DNA from: Kribbibacterium absianum
Lineage (GTDB): Bacteria > Actinomycetota > Coriobacteriia > Coriobacteriales > Atopobiaceae
Length of the DNA: 64,000 nucleotides
Assembly (NCBI RefSeq): GCF_030067705.1
Contig: NZ_JASJEX010000002.1
Location: 248,001 to 312,000 of the forward strand
Reading direction: 5' to 3'
A program made the translations under genes and the position numbers. The first letter of the stretch is position 1; each line of letters starts with the position of its first letter. The notes below the pieces were generated by a model. The model was not told where the DNA came from, searched no databases, and saw nothing but the letters and a program-made list of their open reading frames with translations. This document shows positions 26,450 through 34,756 of the stretch, piece by piece.

Positions 26450-27526
26450 TCAGTCGCCGAACGAGATGCCGAGCGCGCGGGCCTCGCGCACCACCTCGCC
26501 GTCGGGGTCGATGTACTTGAGCTTGCCGGCCACGTCCTCCAGCGGCACGCGGCACATCTTGCCCTTCTTCTGGCTCACCATGAAGCCGAACTTGCCCTCG
26601 AGGCAGCCCATGGCCGCCTCGACGCCGCACTGGGTCGCGAAGATGCGGTCCTGGGCGTCCGGGGCGCCGCCGCGCTGCGTGTGGCCGGGCACCGCCACGC
26701 GCACCTCGCGGTCCGTGCGCCGGGCGATCTCCTCGGCGATCTCGTAGGCCACCGAGGGCTTCACGCGAGCGGCCACCTTGGCCTTGTAGGCCTTCTTGGA
26801 GAGGCTGGCCTCCTCCTTGGTGCGCGCGCCCTCGGCCACGACGATGATCGAGTAGCGCTCGCCGTCGCCGTGCACCTCGTTGATGGCGTCCACCACCTTG
26901 TCGATGTCGTAGGGGATCTCGGGGATCAAGATCACGTCCGCGCCGCCCGCGATGCCGGCGTACAGGGGGATCCAGCCCACCTTGTGACCCATGATCTCGA
27001 TCACGAAGACGCGCCCATGGCTCGTGGCGGTGGTGCGGATGTCGTCGATGCACCGGGTGGCCACCTCGACCGCCGAGGTGAAGCCAAAGGTCATGTCCGT
27101 GCCCCAGGTGTCGTTGTCGATGGTCTTGGGCAGCGCGATGACGTTGAGGCCCTCCTCGCGCAGGCGGTTGGCCGTCTTGGTGGAGCCGTTGCCGCCGAGC
27201 ATGAACAGGCAGTCCAGCTTGAGCTTGCGGTAGTTGGCGACCATGGCCGGCACCTTCTGGATGCCGTCGGAGGTGGGCTCGTCCAGCTCCTTGAAGGGGG
27301 TGCGGCTCGTGCCGAGGATGGTGCCCCCGTGCGTGAGGGTCGCGGCGAAGTCCTCCTGCGTGAGCCTCGTGTAGCGGTTGCGGATGAGGCCCTGGTAGCC
27401 GTCGAGGAAGCCGTAGACCTCCAGCTTGCCCTCCGTGTTGTAGGCGAGCGTCTTGACGATGGCCCGCATCGTCGCGTTGAGCGCCTGGCAGTCGCCGCCG
27501 CTCGTGAGCATGCCGACTCGAAGCAT
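26450..27526 (-). CDS. pfkA: 6-phosphofructokinase (group III type)
   Basis: This 358-residue enzyme phosphorylates fructose-6-phosphate. Motifs are TSGGDCQALNA, GGNGSTKTA, PKTIDNDTWGTDMTFGF and PGHTQRGG. The lysine in PKTIDND is typical of PPi-using or group III enzymes, while glycine in GGNGS favours ATP, and asparagine replaces the usual aspartate there. That combination fits group III PfkA of anaerobes, which may use ATP; the donor is not settled. ATG at 27524-27526. It is divergent from the KDG genes. Confidence 0.88.
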   Translation of the reverse strand: MLRVGMLTSGGDCQALNATMRAIVKTLAYNTEGKLEVYGFLDGYQGLIRNRYTRLTQEDFAATLTHGGTILGTSRTPFKELDEPTSDGIQKVPAMVANYRKLKLDCLFMLGGNGSTKTANRLREEGLNVIALPKTIDNDTWGTDMTFGFTSAVEVATRCIDDIRTTATSHGRVFVIEIMGHKVGWIPLYAGIAGGADVILIPEIPYDIDKVVDAINEVHGDGERYSIIVVAEGARTKEEASLSKKAYKAKVAARVKPSVAYEIAEEIARRTDREVRVAVPGHTQRGGAPDAQDRIFATQCGVEAAMGCLEGKFGFMVSQKKGKMCRVPLEDVAGKLKYIDPDGEVVREARALGISFGD

Positions 27527-27733
27527 GGAGTGCCCCTCTCATCAGGCCCTCGCCCTCTGCGGGGGCGCCTTCTCCCGTGCGCGCGTTGCATGCACGCACC
27601 GGAAAGTTTCCCATAACCCGTCCCTTGAAAAACTGCTGAACGAACAGGTTCCTCCCATTGAGGAGAAATCTCACCCGTTCCCCCAAAAGGCAGGTAGGCC
27701 CTTGGCCCAACGTGGGTAGCATGACCGTGGCCA

Positions 27734-27746
27734 TGGAAATATATAA
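27734..27746 (+). promoter_or_regulatory. Conserved AT-rich 13-mer upstream of kdgK
   Basis: TGGAAATATATAA lies 49 bases before kdgK and recurs exactly at 29803-29815 before the SDR gene. It may be a shared -10-like element or a regulator site. Confidence 0.4.
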
Positions 27747-27795
27747 GCAGGAAGCAAACAGCGAACAACCTGCAAGAACGAGAAGGAGCGGATGT

Positions 27796-28776
27796 ATGGA
27801 AGACAACGTTCTCTTGGTAGGGGAGCCCATGGGGCTCTTCATCGCCAACGAGCCGGGCCCCCTGGACGAGGTGGGCTCCTACGATTTCGCGGTGGCCGGC
27901 GCCGAGTTCAACGTGGCCGTTGGGCTCACGCGCCTGGGGCACCGGGCCTCGTTCCTCACCAAGCTGGGGCCCGATCCCTTTGGCGACCGCATCCTCAAGC
28001 TCATGGAGCGCGAGGGCATCGCGACGGACCAGGTGCTCCGCACCGAGGGGCGTCCCACGGGCTTCATGCTGAAGTCGCAGGTCGTGACCGGCGACCCACA
28101 GATCTACTACTACCGGAAGGGCTCGGCCGCCTCGACGCTCTGCTCCCAGGACCTGGTCGGCCTCGACCTGTCCCGCTGCGGCCTCGTCCACATCACGGGC
28201 ATCTCCGCGGCGCTCTCGGACTCCTGTCGCGCGGCCATGCTGGACCTGGCCGGCCGGGCCCACGACGCGGGCGCCCTCGTGTCCTTTGACAGCAACCTGC
28301 GCCCGCAGCTGTGGGCGAGCGAGGAGCTCATGCGCGACGTCACCAACGAGCTGGCGTGCCTCGCGGACGTCTTCCTCCCCGGTATCAACGAGTGCCGGGT
28401 GCTGGTGGGCACCGACGATCCCGAGAAGGCCGCCGCGTGGTACCTGGAGCGGGGCTGCCGGCTCGTGGTCATCAAGCTCGGGGCCCAGGGCGCCTACTAC
28501 GCGGACGCGCAGGGGCGCTGTGGCGTCGTCCCGGGGTTCGTGGTCGAGAAGGTCGTGGACACCGTGGGCGCCGGCGACGGGTTCGCGGCCGGTGTGATCT
28601 CTGGCCTTCTGGAGGGCCTGCCTGTGCCTGAGGCCGTTGAGCGCGGCTGTGCCGTGGGCGCGGTGCAGGTCACGGTGCGCGGTGACAACGACGGCCTCCC
28701 CACCCGGGAAGAACTCGCGTCCTTCATGGCCTCTCGTCCCCGCTGCTCGGATGCGGCCCCTCGGGAGGTGGCGTAG
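27796..28776 (+). CDS. kdgK: 2-keto-3-deoxygluconate kinase
   Basis: This 326-residue PfkB-family sugar kinase makes KDPG from KDG. N-terminal VGEPMGLFIANE and AGAEFNVAVGLTRLGH are KdgK-like, and the PfkB signature DTVGAGDGFAAGV holds the catalytic aspartate near residue 260. AAGGAG is seven bases before the ATG at 27796, which starts MEDNVLLVGEP. The stop is followed directly by the eda ATG, so the product feeds the next enzyme. Sugar specificity is assigned by that neighbour. Confidence 0.9.
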   Translation: MEDNVLLVGEPMGLFIANEPGPLDEVGSYDFAVAGAEFNVAVGLTRLGHRASFLTKLGPDPFGDRILKLMEREGIATDQVLRTEGRPTGFMLKSQVVTGDPQIYYYRKGSAASTLCSQDLVGLDLSRCGLVHITGISAALSDSCRAAMLDLAGRAHDAGALVSFDSNLRPQLWASEELMRDVTNELACLADVFLPGINECRVLVGTDDPEKAAAWYLERGCRLVVIKLGAQGAYYADAQGRCGVVPGFVVEKVVDTVGAGDGFAAGVISGLLEGLPVPEAVERGCAVGAVQVTVRGDNDGLPTREELASFMASRPRCSDAAPREVA

Positions 28777-29451
28777 ATGGCAACGTTGACGGAACGGGAG
28801 TTGGTGGAGCGGTTCTCGGCCTTGGGCGTGGTGCCCGTTGTGACCATCGATGACCCGTCCCTGGCCCCTGCCCTGGGCCGCGCGCTGCAGGCCGGAGGGC
28901 TGCCGGCCGCCGAGGTCACCTTTCGCACCCCGGCCGCTGCGGACTCCATCGCAGAGCTGCGCGCCCAGTGCCCGGACCTGCTGGTGGGCGCCGGGACCGT
29001 GTGCGACCTCGCGTGCGCCAAGGCGGCAGTGGCAGCGGGCGCCCAGTTCTGTGTGTCCCCCGGCATACCGGCCGAGGCGTTGGACTGGTGCCTCTCGGAA
29101 GGGGTGCCGTTCGTGCCGGGCGTGGCCACGCCCACCGAGGTGATGAGGGCTCGGGAACGAGGGGTCAAGGCCCTCAAGCTCTTCCCGGCACAGGTGCTGG
29201 GCGGCCCCGCGCTCATCAAAGCCCTGGCCGGCCCCTTTGCGGACGTGCACTTCATGTGCACGGGAGGCGTCCGCCTCGACTCGGCGGCGGACTACCTGGC
29301 CCAACCCACCGTCTTCTGTGTGGGTGGCACGTGGGTGGCGCCCCCGACAGCGCTGGCCAGTCACGACCTGGCCACAGTGGAGCGCCTTTGCCGGGAGGCG
29401 AGCGCCGAGGTGGCGAGAATCCGTCGGGCGCCGGCACCTCACGTCGCCTGA
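28777..29451 (+). CDS. eda: KDPG aldolase
   Basis: This 224-residue aldolase splits 2-keto-3-deoxy-6-phosphogluconate into pyruvate and glyceraldehyde-3-phosphate. It has AEVTFRTPAA (catalytic glutamate), GAGTVCDLACAKAA, FCVSPGI, and the Schiff-base lysine in GVKALKLFPAQ, and CTGGVRL. The ATG abuts the kdgK stop with GGGAGG upstream. Together they complete the lower Entner-Doudoroff branch for KDG. Confidence 0.92.
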   Translation: MATLTERELVERFSALGVVPVVTIDDPSLAPALGRALQAGGLPAAEVTFRTPAAADSIAELRAQCPDLLVGAGTVCDLACAKAAVAAGAQFCVSPGIPAEALDWCLSEGVPFVPGVATPTEVMRARERGVKALKLFPAQVLGGPALIKALAGPFADVHFMCTGGVRLDSAADYLAQPTVFCVGGTWVAPPTALASHDLATVERLCREASAEVARIRRAPAPHVA

Positions 29452-29480
29452 GCGCGAACCACTCCATCACCGGTTCGAGG

Positions 29481-29517
29481 AGCGTCCCCGGCTCAAACGC
29501 CGCGGGGCGCTCTTTCT
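29481..29517 (+). terminator. Terminator of kdgK-eda
   Basis: AGCG-CCCC-GGC type stem with small bulges around the loop TCAAAC pairs with GCC...GGGGCGCT, followed by CTTTCT. It is 30 bases after the eda stop. Confidence 0.6.
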
Positions 29518-29802
29518 GTGGGGCGGACTTTGGAGAACGCTGTTTCACACAACTGGTGAACAGTAAATATATTTCAAGAGTTCAGAGGTTATGGGTCCGG
29601 TCGAGAGGAGCCATTCGCCGCTGTTCCTGCGTGCCACGTTGACCAAGAAGAGCTGCATCGACAGCGGCAGATTCAGCACGAGTTCACGCAAACAGATTAT
29701 TTACCAGCGCGTTTATCTGCCAATGGGAGCACCAACCGCCCATCGTCGTTTTTCGACCGCTCGCGGGCGACGACCGGTTGTGCGGGGATCCCTTGGGAGC
29801 AT

Positions 29803-29815
29803 TGGAAATATATAA
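29803..29815 (+). promoter_or_regulatory. Conserved AT-rich 13-mer upstream of the SDR gene
   Basis: TGGAAATATATAA is an exact copy of the 13-mer before kdgK and ends 69 bases before the SDR start, suggesting common control of both KDG units, perhaps by the GntR protein at 33736. Confidence 0.4.
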
Positions 29816-29884
29816 CACCGTAACGGCGGGGAGCTGGCCACCCCCTCCTCAGGCTTTGCACCTTCCAACCCCAAAGGAGCACCC

Positions 29885-30648
29885 ATGAGCACCAACCTGT
29901 TCGACCTCACTGGCAAGAAGGCCATCGTCACCGGCGATGCCGTGGCCTCGGCCACGGCATCGCCGAGGGCCTGATGGAGGCGGGCGCCGAGGTCGTGATC
30001 TCTGGCACCAAGGACACCGTGGCAAACGTCGCGCAGGAGTTCTGCGACCGCGGCCTCAAGGCCCATGGCATCAAGGTGGACATCGGTGACCGCGAGGCCT
30101 GCGAGGCGGCGTTCAACCAGGCCGTCGAGACCCTGGGCGACCTCGACATCCTGGTGAACTGCGCCGGCGTCCAGGCGCGCCATCCCTCCGAGGAGTTCCC
30201 CTTCGAGGACTGGGACTGGGTCGTCAACGTGAACCTCAACGCCACCTTCCAGTTGTGCCAGCTGGCCGGTCGCGTCTTCCTCAAGAAGGGCTACGGCAAG
30301 ATCATCAACCTGGCGTCGATGCTCTCGTTCTTCGGCGGCTTCACCGTGCCGGCCTACGCGGCCTCCAAGGGCGGTGTGGCCCAGCTCACCAAGGCGCTCT
30401 GCAACGAGTGGGCGGGACGCGGCGTGAACGTGAACGCCATCGCGCCCGGCTACATGGACACCGACATGAACACCGCGCTCACGGACCCGTCCAACCCGCG
30501 CTGCAAGGAGATCACGGACCGCATCCCGGCCCATCGCTGGGGCAACGGCGACGACATGAAGGGCGCCGCGGTGTTCCTGGCCTCCCGCGCCTCCGATTAC
30601 GTCGACGGCGCCGTCATCCCCGTCGACGGTGGCTACTGGGTCAAGTAG
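29885..30648 (+). pseudogene. KduD-like short-chain dehydrogenase with apparent frameshift
   Basis: AAAGGAG before ATG 29885 opens MSTNLFDLTGKKAIVTG, an SDR N-terminus, but this frame stops at about 29975. The family sequence resumes one base out of phase (GLGHGIAEGLMEAGAEVVIS, NCAGVQ, SMLSFFGGFTV, YAASKGG, NAIAPGYMDT). One C appears lost near 29940 (GATGC/CGTGG, expected GATGCCCGTGG). Ser-Tyr-Lys active-site residues are intact. It resembles 2-dehydro-3-deoxygluconate 5-dehydrogenase or gluconate 5-dehydrogenase, which would supply KDG. As read, the gene is broken unless sequence error is involved. Confidence 0.75.
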
Positions 30649-30719
30649 CCCTCTTTCCCGGCCGGGGCGCCCGGGGCGTCCCGGCGTCCCTTCCCGTCTC
30701 ATCACAAAGGAGGATCACG

Positions 30720-31670
30720 ATGCAGGTGGTCATCACCGATTGCGACCACGATTCCATCGACATCGAACAGGGCGTGCTCGACGCCGCCCAGCTCCCCTTT
30801 CGGCTCGAGCAATGCCACACCGAGGACGAGCTGATCCAGCGCTGCGCCGACGCCGACATCTTCATCAACCAGTACGCGCCGGTCACCGAGCGGGTGCTCG
30901 AGGCGCTGCCCAACCTCAAGATGGTGGTCCGCTACGGCGTGGGCGTGGACAACGTGGACGTCGACGCGGCCACGGCGCACGGCGTGCAGGTCTGCAACGT
31001 TCCCGACTACGGCATGAACGAGGTGGCCGACCAGGCCATCGCGCTCATGATGGCGCTGCTCCGCAAGGTGGTGCCCATGAACCAGCAGACCAAGACCGAG
31101 CGCTGGGACTACACCGCCGCCATTCCGAGCCATCGGCTCTCGGAGCTCACGGTGGGCGTCGTGGGGCTCGGCCGCATCGGCCGTGAGTTCGCCAAGCGCG
31201 CCCATGCCCTGGGCATGAGGGTCATCGGCTACGACCCGTACTTCTCGCCCTCCGAGGAGTTCGACTTCATCGAGCAGGTGGACCTGGACACGCTTCAGCG
31301 CACCGCGGACGTCATCTCCGCCCACTGCCCGCCCGAGACCGCCATGGGCATGTTCGACGACGAGGCCTTCGACCGCATGAAGGACACCGCGTACCTGATC
31401 AACGTGGCCCGCGGCGGCATCGTGGACGAGGATGCCCTCGACCGCGCGCTCACCGAGGGCAAGATCGCCGGCGCCGCCTTGGACTGCATGGCCCACGAGC
31501 CGGTCTCGCCGGACGACCCGCTGTTCCGGCACGAGAACCTGCTGGTCACCCCGCACATGGCGTGGTACTCGGAGGAGGCGGCGGCCGAGCTCAAGCGCAA
31601 GGTGGCCGAGGAGTCCGTGCGCTTCGCCGCCGGCGAGCCGGTCCGCTACCCCGTCAACTCTCTCACCTAA
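30720..31670 (+). CDS. D-2-hydroxyacid dehydrogenase
   Basis: This 316-residue NAD-dependent enzyme has the substrate domain (NLKMVVRYGVGVDNVDVDAA), the Rossmann motif GVVGLGRIGREFA, INVARGGIVDEDAL with the catalytic arginine, and the glutamate and histidine of the family (HEPVSPDDPL ... TPHMAW). It resembles phosphoglycerate dehydrogenase or CtBP-type proteins. The ATG at 30720 follows AAGGAGG. It sits between the SDR gene and a transporter gene, so it probably acts on a 2-oxo/hydroxy acid of the same uronate-type pathway; substrate not settled. Confidence 0.85.
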   Translation: MQVVITDCDHDSIDIEQGVLDAAQLPFRLEQCHTEDELIQRCADADIFINQYAPVTERVLEALPNLKMVVRYGVGVDNVDVDAATAHGVQVCNVPDYGMNEVADQAIALMMALLRKVVPMNQQTKTERWDYTAAIPSHRLSELTVGVVGLGRIGREFAKRAHALGMRVIGYDPYFSPSEEFDFIEQVDLDTLQRTADVISAHCPPETAMGMFDDEAFDRMKDTAYLINVARGGIVDEDALDRALTEGKIAGAALDCMAHEPVSPDDPLFRHENLLVTPHMAWYSEEAAAELKRKVAEESVRFAAGEPVRYPVNSLT

Positions 31671-31718
31671 CCCACCGCGCGGGCCCTCCCGCGCCTCCGT
31701 CCCAAGGGGGCGACACTC

Positions 31719-33026
31719 ATGAAGAAACGGATCCCCATCCTTATCGTGGGCACGGTCCTGCTCCTGTTCCTTGGCCTCATCTACGCCTACTCCGTGGTCA
31801 TGGCCCCGCTCAAGGCCCAGTTCGAGTGGTCGGTCTCGGGCATGACGGTGATCTTCGCGCTGTCCATGATCGCCTTCACCATCGGCAACCTCGTGGCCGG
31901 CAAGCTGCTCAAGAAACACGACGTGCGCTTTGTGCTCCTCGTGGCCGTCGCCTTTTTGCTGGTGGGCTTCATCGGCTCCACGTTCGCGAACGGCGCCGGC
32001 AGCCTCGGCCTCATCTATGTGACCTACGGCGTCATCGCGTCCATTGGAATCGGTTTCATCTACAACGTGATCGTGCCCACCATCACCGCCTGGTGGCCTG
32101 ACCACGTGGGCCTCGCCCAGGGCATCTGCCTCATGGGCTACGGCTTCGGCGGCTTCATCCTGGGGCCGGTGGTGACCGCTGTGTACCAGACGGTCCCGTG
32201 GCAGTGGGTGTTCTGGGGCATGGCGCTGATCTTCGGCGCGCTCACGCTGCTCTCCTCGGTCATCATCCGCATGCCGAGCGCCGAGGAGCTGGCCGCGCTG
32301 CCCCAGTCCCACAAGTGCGGCGCGTCCGCTGGCAACGCCTCCGGCACCGTGGACCACGACACCGCGTACCTGTTCCGCGACCCCACGTTCTACCTGTTCT
32401 ACCTGTGGATGTTCCTGCTCGGCTCGGTGGGCATGGGCATCACGGGCATCGGCAAGGAGTTCCCCGTCTCGCTGGGCGCCGACGCCATGACGGCCGCCTT
32501 CGTGATCGGCTTCGTGAACATCGGCAGCGGCTGTGGGCGCCTCTTTGGCGGCGGCATCCTCGACAAGGTCGGCCGCGCCGGGTTCATGGTGGGGACCAGC
32601 CTGCTCTTCCTGGCCGCCACGCTCGTGATGCAGGCGTCGTTGGCCTTGGGCTCCATCCCGCTGCAGATCTTTGGCTGCCTGCTCTCCGGCATCAGCTGGG
32701 GCGCCGTGATCATCACGATGGCCTTTGTGGTCCGCAAGGTCTGGGGCAACGCGAACTTCGCCGAGAACCTCGCCGTCGTGAACAGCTACGGCATCCTGGC
32801 CGCGCTCGTGGGCTCCATGGGTGCCGGGGCGCTCGCCCAGGCCGTCGGCAGCTACTCGGTGGTGCTCGTGGTCATGAGCTGCATGGCCGTGGCCGCCCTG
32901 GTGGACGCTTGTGTGCTCAACCGGGTCCGTGACAAGCAGGCCATCGAGGCCGCGACCAGTCCCGTACCCGAGCAACCTGGTGCCCCTGCGGCCCTTGAGC
33001 CCGTCGAGTCCGACGAGGCGGCGTAA
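31719..33026 (+). CDS. MFS transporter, OFA (oxalate/formate antiporter) type
   Basis: This 435-residue protein has about 12 transmembrane helices (start RIPILIVGTVLLLFLGLIYA), a G-rich loop GYGFGGFILGPV after helix 4 and a mid-loop of ~40 residues, typical of OFA members. It would carry an organic anion. It follows the hydroxyacid dehydrogenase by 48 bases and precedes HIT. The C-terminal tail is A/P/E-rich. The likely substrate is the hydroxy acid or uronate of this operon, an inference from position. Confidence 0.82.
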   Translation: MKKRIPILIVGTVLLLFLGLIYAYSVVMAPLKAQFEWSVSGMTVIFALSMIAFTIGNLVAGKLLKKHDVRFVLLVAVAFLLVGFIGSTFANGAGSLGLIYVTYGVIASIGIGFIYNVIVPTITAWWPDHVGLAQGICLMGYGFGGFILGPVVTAVYQTVPWQWVFWGMALIFGALTLLSSVIIRMPSAEELAALPQSHKCGASAGNASGTVDHDTAYLFRDPTFYLFYLWMFLLGSVGMGITGIGKEFPVSLGADAMTAAFVIGFVNIGSGCGRLFGGGILDKVGRAGFMVGTSLLFLAATLVMQASLALGSIPLQIFGCLLSGISWGAVIITMAFVVRKVWGNANFAENLAVVNSYGILAALVGSMGAGALAQAVGSYSVVLVVMSCMAVAALVDACVLNRVRDKQAIEAATSPVPEQPGAPAALEPVESDEAA

Positions 33027-33065
33027 CGCCCGCCGATCCATCCCATCCACGACCAAGGAGCCATC

Positions 33066-33512
33066 ATGGCTGAGAACGACTGCATGTACTGCACCATCGG
33101 CGAGCCGGGCACGGACGTCGCCGACTTCGGGATCTTCCTCAAGGAGCTGCCCAGCTCCAACCTCATCCTCTTCCGCGAGCAGAGCCATCCCGGCCGCGTG
33201 ATCGTGGCCGCGAAGCAGCACGTGGACGACATCTCGGACCTTTCCGAGGACGAGGCGCTCGCGTACCTGGCCGACGTCCGTCGCGTGGCCAAGGCCCTCC
33301 GCAAGGAGTTCAAGCCGGACAAGCTCAACTTTGGCGCCTATGGCGACAAGATGCACCACCTGCACTTCCACCTGGTCCCCAAGTACGCGGACGACGACTA
33401 CGAGTTCGGCGACGTGTTCGCGATGAACCCGCACCGCACGGAGCTCGCGGCCGAGGAGTACGACGCCCTGGGCCGGCGGGTGCTCGCCGCGGTGGAGGCC
33501 GTAGAGGCGTAG
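33066..33512 (+). CDS. HIT-family protein
   Basis: This 148-residue nucleotide-binding protein carries the histidine triad in HHLHFHLVPKY and CMYC near the N-terminus, which may bind zinc. HIT proteins hydrolyse nucleotide-linked substrates (AMP-lysine, Ap4A-like). AAGGAG precedes the ATG at 33066. It is the last enzyme gene of the uronate-type run and perhaps a passenger there; function is not specific. Confidence 0.82.
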   Translation: MAENDCMYCTIGEPGTDVADFGIFLKELPSSNLILFREQSHPGRVIVAAKQHVDDISDLSEDEALAYLADVRRVAKALRKEFKPDKLNFGAYGDKMHHLHFHLVPKYADDDYEFGDVFAMNPHRTELAAEEYDALGRRVLAAVEAVEA

Positions 33513-33580
33513 CGCCGCGATGCCGGCGGGGCGCGCCGGCGGAGCCTCGCCGGCGCACCAAGGGGCTTCTCTTGAGCGAG

Positions 33581-33615
33581 GGGCGCCCGACTCTGCAAGG
33601 GTCGGACGCCCTTTT
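33581..33615 (+). terminator. Terminator of the uronate-type operon
   Basis: GGGCGCCCGAC pairs with GTCGGACGCCC (one mismatch) around a short loop, followed by TTTTG. It lies after HIT and before the GntR gene. Confidence 0.72.
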
Positions 33616-33735
33616 GCATGGGGCTGGAGCATCCCGGGGACGCGCGGGCGACGTTTCTCTACGGAGAAACATTTTTCTGGAACCGGAAGGAAACCGTGGT
33701 CGCGTATCGTGCACAGCGTCGGCAAAGGAGGGGTC

Positions 33736-34494
33736 GTGAGCATTTCCCATCGCATCCAGACCAGCATCGACGCGGCGGCGTGCCTGTACCGGTTGGAACG
33801 GGAGCCCAAGGAGGCCGCCGCCGACTACGTGCTGCGCACCCTCACCTACAACATCCAGATGCTGTACATGCCCCCCGGCGCGCTGCTGCGCGAGCCGGAC
33901 ATCGCGGCGCGCCTCGGCGTCTCTCGCACGCCGGTGCACGAGGCGGTGAAGTCGCTGATCGCCGCGCACCTGGTGTACGTGGCGCCAAAACGGGCCACGT
34001 TCGTGTCGCTGATCGACATGGACGTGCACGCCCAGGGGCGGTTCGCGCGCGGCGCCATCGAGCCGTTGCTGATCGACCAGCTCCAGGGGCGCTTGACCCC
34101 GGAGCAGCACGAACGGTTCCGGGCCAACATCGACCGGCAGCTGCGCGTGGCCGCCGACGGCGCCAACCCCCGGGAGATGGTGCAGGTGGACGACGAGTTC
34201 CACCAGCTGCTCTACCAAGAGACCGGCAACGAGCTGGTGTGGGAGGCCACGCGCGCGCTGGCCTCGCAGTTCGACCGGGTGCGCCACATCGGCTTTGTGC
34301 TGGGCTACGAGCGCCTCATGGTGGACGAGCACGACTTCATCCTCGACATCCTGGAGACCGGCGGCGTGCCGCTGTCGGACGTGTACGACATGGTGGCCGT
34401 GCACCTGCGGGGCTACGAGCGGTTCATCGACCGCCTGAAGCAGGACCACCCGGACTACTTTCTGGGCTCGGGCGGTTACGCGGAGACGCGCTAG
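33736..34494 (+). CDS. GntR-family (FCD-type) regulator
   Basis: This 252-residue regulator has an N-terminal winged helix (LREPDIAARLGVSRTPVHEA) and a C-terminal all-helical ligand domain with FCD-like histidines and aspartates (VDDEFHQLLYQETGN ... HDFILDILETGG ... HLRGYERFI). GTG at 33736 has AAAGGAGGGG upstream. FCD regulators respond to organic or uronic acids, fitting control of the adjacent KDG and hydroxyacid operon. The AT-rich 13-mers could be its targets. Confidence 0.85.
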   Translation: MSISHRIQTSIDAAACLYRLEREPKEAAADYVLRTLTYNIQMLYMPPGALLREPDIAARLGVSRTPVHEAVKSLIAAHLVYVAPKRATFVSLIDMDVHAQGRFARGAIEPLLIDQLQGRLTPEQHERFRANIDRQLRVAADGANPREMVQVDDEFHQLLYQETGNELVWEATRALASQFDRVRHIGFVLGYERLMVDEHDFILDILETGGVPLSDVYDMVAVHLRGYERFIDRLKQDHPDYFLGSGGYAETR

Positions 34495-34584
34495 GCGGGA
34501 CGTGGGCCCGCAGGTGAAATCACGCTGAAACATGCTGCCGGCACATGGTCGCTCGTACCGATGGACATCGCTTCGACCGGCTGC

Positions 34585-34627
34585 GCGACCACCGTTCACG
34601 GTCGCAAAAACCAGCCATCTAGCTGGT
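34585..34627 (+). terminator. Hairpins after the GntR gene
   Basis: GCGACC/GGTCGC (34585-34605) is followed by A5, then ACCAGC/GCTGGT (34610-34627). Either could end the GntR transcript. Confidence 0.4.
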
Positions 34628-34756
34628 GCTTTGCCGTTGACGGAGTCACGGGGTCATTAAGTGACGAATCAAGATACTCTGAATAGCACGTCTGAACGCA
34701 GGCCGCCCCTCACGGGCTCGACGGCGCGGAGCGGCCTCGACATCAAGGAGGCAGCC

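Larger units (their letters stand above)
29452..29884. other. 433-bp intergenic region between eda and the SDR gene
   Basis: It starts with a terminator (29481-29517), then AT-rich stretches including AAATATATTT near 29567 and the 13-mer at 29803-29815. A half-palindromic CTGTTtCAC ... GTGAACAG lies around 29539-29563. It is most likely a promoter and operator region for the SDR operon. I see no gene in it. Confidence 0.6.

Noticed and set aside
30702-33809. Long minus-strand open frame (about 1,000 codons) opposite the uronate-type operon
   Set aside because: Arises from high GC third positions of the plus-strand genes; H/D/V/E-rich composition with no family, and the plus strand has clear enzymes.
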